This document shows, piece by piece, positions 58,340 through 64,000 of a DNA stretch of 64,000 bases. The stretch lies in the NCBI GenBank assembly GCA_003508835.1, contig PUFA01000170.1, forward strand, positions 2,418,001 through 2,482,000, in the 5' to 3' direction. Position numbers and translations under genes: made by a program. The notes under the pieces are model-generated. The model was given only the letters and a program-made list of their open reading frames with translations, made no database searches and had not been told where the DNA came from. Numbering within the stretch: the first letter of the stretch is position 1; every line of letters starts with the position of its first letter. The stretch is from Eonycteris spelaea (lineage: Eukaryota; Chordata; Mammalia; Chiroptera; Pteropodidae).

Positions 58340-58990
58340 TAGGCAATTAGGTAGATGTGAGAGACTACAGGATGAAGCCCTTCCAAAACCTCCTTAGGAC
58401 TTCCCTGGAACACTCATTTTATGATTAGAAATTACCATTACAATACTGAAAGACAAAGACATAGAAAGTCATAAAAATGTAGCTCGTTTAATCTAGCCAC
58501 AAGCGCATGCACATCAGTCTACACTCTCCCCCTCCCCCCATCACCTGGCTTATTAAACATTATTATATATTCATGCTTATGCCAGAAGTTCATGAATCTA
58601 ATTATAAAGACTGAATTCTAGGTAACCACATGTGCAGTAGGCAAAGGGATATATAACAGCCAAATGTCATCAAAATGAACCCTCACATGCCAATCATCTA
58701 GTACTTACTCTTGTAACCTTCAATCACAGCCCTAAGATAATACATTATCCCCCCCACCCACACACACACACTTCTGCCAGGCTACAGCTCTCTTCACTGT
58801 AATCTATCCCTCCTTGGAAGGTACTTTAATCATGCTTTGGTTTCCGTGTGCTTGTAGCCCTCTTTGGCGTAGCCCATTTTCTTTCTTGAAATGTACTTTA
58901 ATAAATCTCACTTTTTTTCTAAATCTTGCTGATCTGTAATTATTTACTGCATTGGCAAAAAGAACTGAGGACCCCTCAGTGTTACTGGAG
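58340..58990 (+). repeat. LTR-like sequence, unclassified
   Basis: Contains a CCCTCCCCCC-type tract, a (CA)n run at 58757-58771, and near the right end 'aatgtactttaataaatctc', which looks like a polyadenylation signal AATAAA followed by a U5-like region. This layout is LTR-like, but no confident TG...CA ends, target duplication or family match could be established. Confidence 0.3.
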
Positions 58991-59194
58991 CAATGAAAGG
59001 ATTTTAGATAGCTCCAATGGTAACAATATCAGGTAAATTGGGGATTGTAATTAGCTATTTCAAACCATGTTATAAAGATCAAAATAAAGTATATAATGGT
59101 ATAATACTGTGATTTACCATAAATAATGTATTTGGTTTTCCTTTTTTTGGCAATGAGCTCTTAAAACCCTTGGAATTTTTTAAGTGATGAGAAA

Positions 59195-59775
59195 ATAGCT
59201 GTCTTTTGTTATGTTAATGAGGTTACTTTTGGAAAGCCCCTAGGTAACTAAAGGATGGGTGGGGCCTGTTGCCATAAGGAATCAACCCTGAATACAAGGT
59301 TGAAACTTTTAGTCACATCCACTAATTTCCAGGGAGGAGAGGGGGTCTGGAGGTTGAATCAATATCCAATGGCAATGACTTTAATCAACTGTGCCTATGT
59401 GAGGAAGATACCATAAAAACCCAAAATGTAAGTGGTTCCAGAAAGATTCCAGGTTTGGAAGTATTTCAGGTGGGTGTCTTTTATAACAAACCAGTAATCT
59501 AGTAAGTAAAATATTTCTCTGGTTTCTGTAAGCAGCTCTAGCAAATTAATCAAACCCTAATAAGAATCATTCAAAATCTTCAAGCTATAGCTGGTTGGTA
59601 AGAAGCACAAGCGATAACCTGGGCTTTTGACTGGTATCTCAAGTGAAGAAGGGGCAGTACTGTAGAACTGAACCATTAATCTGTGGAATCTAGTGGGTAG
59701 AACTGAATTGAACAGTAACTCAGTGAGTGTCCAAGATTTGCTTGGATGTGTGAGAAAACTCCCTCACACACAAAC
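59195..59775 (+). mobile_element. ERVL-type solitary LTR
   Basis: Recognised from a series of motifs: 'ggttgaatcaatatccaatg', 'gataccataaaaacccaaaa', 'caaaccagtaatctagtaag', 'gctctagcaaattaatcaaa', 'tagctggttggtaagaagca', 'ctgaaccattaatctgtgga', 'aaactccctcacacaca'. Plus orientation. No internal retroviral sequence is attached, so it is a solitary LTR. The subfamily is not assigned. The 5' boundary is approximate. Confidence 0.6.
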
Positions 59776-59914
59776 TCTAGAACTGGTGACTAGAATTCTA
59801 GATGCATATAAAGTTTACAGCCTAACCCCTAAAATACTTCAATAAATGCTGGCTGCTATCTTTGCTATGATCGTTATTTCCCTCTTGGTGACTCTGGAGA
59901 AGGTCCCTAACTTT

Positions 59915-60005
59915 ATACTCCATTTCGTGGGGTTATTAATCAAAATCAAGCAAGATAACTTTGAATATCGCTAGGCATTCAATAAATTAAGGCTATATTC
60001 ATTAT
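59915..60005 (+). repeat. MIR 3' fragment
   Basis: Sense MIR: 'catttcgtggggttattaat', then 'cgctaggcattcaataaatt'. Confidence 0.55.
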
Positions 60006-60164
60006 TTTATTATGATTTCTTTTATTAGCTGAGGCTCTAAACTATCTAACTTCACATACATGAGAATATAAATGTGTCATAATACATGACCCAATATTCA
60101 TAATATCAGACATAATACATTTGAGATAAAATAATTAATAAGAGCCTAACAATTTTCATATTAT

Positions 60165-60228
60165 TGAGTGGCTTCTATATAAAGGTCACTGTGCTGGAAG
60201 CTACTGAGTATATACTAACAAATTAGAG
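60165..60228 (-). repeat. L2/MIR fragment interrupted by a MITE
   Basis: Antisense: 'ggcttctatataaaggtcac' then 'tgtgctggaagctactgagt'. The matching right-hand sequence resumes at 60458 after the hAT MITE. Confidence 0.5.
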
Positions 60229-60449
60229 CAGTTTGTTGGTAAACTATGTTTTGGCAGGCCAGATATGACCTGTCACTTTGTTTTTGTAAACATAATTTTA
60301 TTATAACACAGCCATGCCTATTCATGTATCATCTATGGCTGCTTTTGTATTATAATAGCAGAGTTGAGTAGTTGTGACAAATTGTATAGCTGGTAAAACC
60401 TAAAGTATTTATTACATAGTCCTTCCTAGAAAATGTTTGCCAACCCCTA
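60229..60449. mobile_element. hAT MITE with inverted repeats and 8-bp duplications
   Basis: A 221-bp non-autonomous DNA transposon. The left end CAGTTTGTTGGTAAAC pairs as an inverted repeat with the right end GTTTGCCAACCCCTA. Flanks are aattagag (60221-60228) and tattagag (60450-60457), 7 of 8 identical, the 8-bp duplication size of the hAT superfamily. Internal sequence such as 'acacagccatgcctattcat' and 'cagagttgagtagttgtgac' belongs to a widespread mammalian Charlie-related MITE. The exact MER number is left open. Confidence 0.85.
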
Positions 60450-60457
60450 TATTAGAG

Positions 60458-60570
60458 TATTCCTATCCTTGAGAAGTTTTTGTTCTGGCAAACTGTCTAA
60501 ACAGACATAAACATCTAAGTTAGAATATACTTTTCATTATAGTAGTCTATACAAATTTAATAAAAGGCGG
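60458..60570 (-). repeat. LINE L2 3' fragment
   Basis: Antisense L2: 'cctatccttgagaagttttt' then 'aaacagacataaacatctaa'. Probably the continuation of 60165-60228. Confidence 0.45.
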
Positions 60571-60667
60571 TAACTAATTCAGTTGAGCTGATCATAAAAG
60601 AATTTATTATAGTAGTTGCATTTGAAACTGCCTCTTATTAATGCTAAGATTTGTTAAACAATTTCAT

Positions 60668-61070
60668 TTGATTTATTTGTTCATTCAACAAATATCTGTT
60701 AATTGCTCCCATATGCCAGGCACAGTTTTAGGTGCCTGGAATTTGGCAATAAACAGAATGGACCAAGACCTTATTCTTATGGGGCTTATATTTTAGTGGG
60801 GCAGACAATATAAAAATAAACAAATAGTTACATAATATAATGTCAGTAACATTAAAGAAAAAGAAGCAAGGTAAAGGAATAGAAGAAGAGTGAAGATGGT
60901 GGATACTCTTAGGATGGGCGGAGAAGACTTCTTTGAAGAAGTGATATTTTAGTAGAGACCTAAGAAAATAAGTCATGTACATGTTGGGGGCAGAGCATTC
61001 CAGTAGAAGGACAGCAGGTGCAGAGACACTGAGTTAGGACTGTTCTGATGTGTTAGAGAAAACTTACTGG
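60668..61070 (-). mobile_element. LINE L2 3' region, first part
   Basis: Clear antisense L2: 'tcattcaacaaatatctgtt', 'catatgccaggcacagtttt', 'cttatggggcttatatttta', 'gatattttagtagagaccta', 'gcagagcattccagtagaag', 'cagcaggtgcagagacactg'. Better preserved than the other L2 copies in the window. It continues at about 61590 beyond a MIR. Confidence 0.8.
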
Positions 61071-61104
61071 TATTTACTTTGTTGTACCATTGTTTAATGG
61101 CTTT

Positions 61105-61305
61105 AAAATGTTAAGAACACATTTAGTCTCCCAGTAACAGTATGATATATGAAATACTATCATCTCACTTTGTAAATGTATAATTTAGATCTAGAGAGGT
61201 TAAGTAATCAACTCAAAATCATAGAGCCATCACATGGCAGCACATGAACCCTGACTCTTTGACTCCAAAACTCATGCTCTAAATTGTTGCATTATGCTAC
61301 CTCAA
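61105..61305 (-). repeat. MIR SINE inside L2
   Basis: Antisense MIR: 'ctagagaggttaagtaatca', 'catgaaccctgactctttga', 'ctccaaaactcatgctctaa', 'attgttgcattatgctacct'. It separates two parts of a minus-strand L2. Confidence 0.75.
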
Positions 61306-61589
61306 AGAGCATCCAGAAATATAACAGATCTGGGCATAATTTATAGATACAGAAAGAGAGAACTAGAAAAGAGTATATTTCTAATGTGAGGTGTGGTCTA
61401 GATACGAGTAAATTTCCTAATTTTGGTTTTAATGTGGACTTTGTATGGAACATTAAACAAGATAAAGCTCAAAAAAAAAACCAATATACAATAGGTTGGG
61501 CAAACTGTGGAGGGCCAGGAATCTCAGGCAGAAAGAGTGTGTTCTTAATTCAATTGGTAAAGGGAAGTCCATTCAAGGATTTGGGATAG
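61306..61589. other. Unassigned or degraded L2 sequence
   Basis: Position between two L2 parts suggests L2, but similarity is not visible. Contains a short A run near 61471-61480. Confidence 0.3.
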
Positions 61590-62150
61590 GGAACTAAGTA
61601 GAACAGTGCATTGCAAAGATGAATGTGGGCAACAGTGAGTGATGGATTTGCAAGGAAGTCTGGAGGTAGCGGAACTAGCTCAGTATTTATCGCACTAGCC
61701 CAACAACCTTCCATGAGGAACTGAACTGGGACAGTGGCACTGGGAATAAAAAGGAGCAGAAGAAGTATGTTAGTTGAACTTCTGAGACAGAATCTAATAT
61801 GACATGACAACTGATTAGCATCAGGAAGATGGCAAATTCAAAGATGATTGTGATGTTTTAACCCTTGGAGAAAGTGATATACCATGAACAGAAATGAGGA
61901 AGAGGAACTGGACAAGAGGAGAATCTTGGGTTAGAGTATTGGGCAATGACCTTCTGAAAGAAGGAGAGACTGGCCAATGACTTAAGAGCTGAGACTAAAA
62001 CGGTAAAATTAGGAGTTGTCTGTGAAAAAGTATTAGGTAGCATTGGATGAGATGAATATTATTGGGCAGGAGTATGAAATATAAAATAAAAAGCCCCGGG
62101 ACTAGAATCTTTTTGGAAATCCTGGTTTAGGAGAAAGGAGGAAGAGAAAC
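61590..62150 (-). mobile_element. LINE L2 ORF region, second part
   Basis: Antisense of the L2 ORF: 'gcaaattcaaagatgattgt', then 'tgggcaatgaccttctgaaa', 'gagactggccaatgacttaa', 'aggagttgtctgtgaaaaag', 'taaaaagccccgggactaga'. The order agrees with reversed L2 coding sequence upstream of the 3' part at 60668-61070. All frames are broken. Confidence 0.6.
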
Positions 62151-62167
62151 AGGTACACTGGTAGTAA

Positions 62168-62245
62168 GATCATAATGATGGCTAACACCAAGCACTTACT
62201 ATGTCCTAGGTACAAGTCTAAGTGTTTTTAACAAATATCAACACA
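62168..62245 (-). repeat. MIR 3' fragment
   Basis: Antisense MIR end: 'accaagcacttactatgtcc', 'taggtacaagtctaagtgtt'. Confidence 0.65.
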
Positions 62246-62727
62246 TGAATAAAGGATTGACTTGGAAGGCAAAAGAAAACAGAGGAGAACTCTCTTTAGA
62301 AATAATTTCTGGTCTGGCATCCTTTGAGGTGGGTGAGAGAGGGTGACTAGAGAGGTATGGCTGAGCATTCAGAGCTCTGATACCTCAACATGTTCAACTC
62401 CACCCTGTTTGAACTAGAGCTGTTCTACTTTTATAGTTCTATGTAAGATTTCATTCGAATAAAACAATGGGCTCTACTGCTAAAACACTCTAAGTCCATT
62501 AGTCTAGTGTTTGAGGAAGGAATGAACTCTTGGGAAAACTTTCCCAGTGATGAAGTAGGAGGGAACAGGTTGTGGGAAACATTCACAAACAGATAGGAAG
62601 GGGGAGGGATTGTGAGCTATTTAAGGAGAATAAAAAGGTATAAATGGCTTCTAAGAGAGTGGGAGAGTAATGCACCAGGATAATGTTTTAGGACTGTCTG
62701 CTTGAGAATGGTGGTCACAAATTTGGG
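62246..62727. other. Unassigned sequence
   Basis: Moderately purine-rich. It may continue the L2 ORF antisense, but motifs are not clear. No gene. Confidence 0.35.
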
Positions 62728-62830
62728 AGCAGTCAGTATGTCATTTAGTGAGAACCTACTCTGTGACAATCTGGGACAGCAATATAAAAGCCCTGTGCCT
62801 GACATTAAAAGAAAGGAAAAGAATTAGATA
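62728..62830 (-). repeat. LINE L2 3' fragment
   Basis: Antisense L2: 'tgtcatttagtgagaaccta', 'ctctgtgacaatctgggaca', 'aatataaaagccctgtgcct'. Confidence 0.5.
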
Positions 62831-64000
62831 TTTTTTATATACATTTTCTTAATCTCTATTATAATATTAAAATCAAATTTAAATAAGGTCAAGCATAAAA
62901 TGACCATGAAATACCCTAAATTTGAAAACTTATATCAAGTAAGTCTTCTCCCCTTCCCAGCTAGCGTCTGTCTCGGATCTGGAAAACCTGTGATGAGGAG
63001 GGGATGTGGTATCTCCTTCCATTGCCTCTCTTACTCCAATAGTAAAGTGGTTTCAGACTTTCTTGGGCTCCTACCCAGGGGGGAGAAGGGATCAGGAGGA
63101 AAGTATACAGTCTTACTTGGTGTAAGGGTGTCAGGATTCTCTGGATGCAATTTTTTTCCCACAAAGCAGGCCCTTTGTAAGCTCTTCAGAGAATCTCTTC
63201 CCTGGGAACCTTTTTCCAGAAATCTCAGATCTAGGCAACGCTGCTCCTTTGACTACACGCTGACCATTCTTCTACCCACTCCTGCTCTCATGATTTGCTG
63301 TATCCTTAAATTCACTTGTAGTTTTTCTGGGGTTTTTTTTTCCTGTTCAGGTAGGTTATCTTGCTCTGTTGGAAGACTTTGGGAGCCCCTTTCAAAATTA
63401 TATTGGGACAGCTTTCTTCCTTTCCTATGGAAACTCTTTCCTATGGGAAACTCGTGTACCCCTGTGCTGCTTGTAATGGCAGTGTAGCTTGCTCCCAGGG
63501 CAGCCTCCTTTCTCTTTGCTCTCCCAGCCCAGGCCAAAACTCAGGGGGATACTTCCAACCTCCAAGAGGCCCCTTGAAGCCCATTTGATTTCAGAAAGAG
63601 ATGAAACTTTATGAACTCCAAAAATTCTTTCCATAATATTCTCACTCCTCTCTAAACTCTCCATTAGTAGAGACTAGAGGTGAGAGAAAGTTAAGGGTGT
63701 ATAAAATAGTCTCATAACTTTTAGTAAATCCTGATTATGTGGATTAGCTATTTGATTTAGGAATAGGGAAACTTGGTACCTTTTATATTGTCCTTCAGTC
63801 TTTAGGAGCTTGGCTAAAACCAGACAGAAAGAGTTCCATTTTATCAACTTTCTGGATATAAGGGCATTGTAAACATTGATAACCATTCAGCAGCAACATT
63901 TGGGAAGTGTGTGGAGTCTTAAAAAGGTACTCTTCTGCTTACCATGCCAGTCTCTATGGAAACATCCACTTCTGTTTTTATGTCTTTTGCAACACCTTTG
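62831..64000. other. Unassigned end region with GC-richer patch
   Basis: No named repeat. The part 62,940-63,560 is richer in GC and pyrimidines than the rest of the window and therefore poor in stop codons. It carries overlapping open frames on both strands, including the 195-codon frame at 62900-63487. The last 400 bases are ordinary unique-looking sequence. Confidence 0.4.
62900..63487 (+). other. 195-codon open frame, unrecognised, probably not a gene
   Basis: The longest ATG-to-stop frame in the window. The conceptual product is rich in Ser, Leu, Cys and Phe, with no domain, catalytic motif, signal peptide or repeat that I recognise. A hydrophobic stretch (TILLPTPALMICCILKF) falls at about residues 121-137. 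No Kozak-like context or flanking splice pattern stands out. Minus-strand frames of 67, 94 and 79 codons overlap it, which points to low stop density in a GC-richer patch. It could be part of an unrecognised LTR or a diverged lineage-specific repeat. Confidence 0.2.

Noticed and set aside
1..64000. Host protein-coding exons
   Set aside because: No frame longer than about 60 codons showed a recognisable protein domain apart from LINE relics, and no exon-like frame with consistent splice borders could be supported.

Overview
This is AT-rich mammalian nuclear DNA, and no functional protein-coding gene can be supported in it. I found no exon chain, no conserved reading frame and no CpG-island promoter. 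Nearly everything recognisable is interspersed repeat. The most diagnostic element is a hybrid SINE at 2410-2606 (minus strand): a tRNA-Val-like half fused to a 5S rRNA-derived half. As I recall the literature, this tRNA/5S design (MEG-TR) is known only from fruit bats (Pteropodidae), so the window is most likely megabat DNA. L1 3' ends of a type found in Laurasiatheria, and the absence of primate Alu, rodent B1/B2 or vesper-bat Ves SINEs, agree with this. Family names below come from recognition by eye, not from a database search, and most repeat boundaries are good to about 10-30 bases.

Layout. 1-20 kb: mostly unassigned sequence with scattered old MIR, L2 and L1ME fragments, plus the SINE near 2.5 kb. 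20-31 kb: a block of plus-strand L1s. The first (about 20.87-23.53 kb) looks 5'-inverted in the manner of twin priming. The second (24.85-26.93 kb) is a related copy. The third (27,335-31,216) keeps a 16-bp target-site duplication but has lost its reverse-transcriptase region. 31-38 kb: an hAT MITE, an L3/CR1 relic, nested minus-strand L1 3' ends, split L2, MIR, MER5A and a short L1 with its own target-site duplication. 38-42 kb and 45-48 kb: repeat-poor stretches broken only by microsatellites. 42-45 kb: L2 copies, and an L1ME interrupted by an LTR-like block and an L2 tail. 48.1-48.55 kb: an MLT1-type LTR. 50.3-56.5 kb: a near-full-length but dead L1 with both ORFs as relics. 58-62 kb: LTR-like sequences, a 221-bp hAT MITE with 8-bp target duplications, and a long broken minus-strand L2. 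62.9-63.5 kb: a GC-richer patch with the longest open frame of the window (195 codons), unrecognised.

Nothing here works together as a pathway. The window is a record of successive insertions (L2/MIR/L3, then hAT and MaLR LTRs, then L1M, then bat-lineage L1 and the SINE) in an intergenic or intronic landscape.
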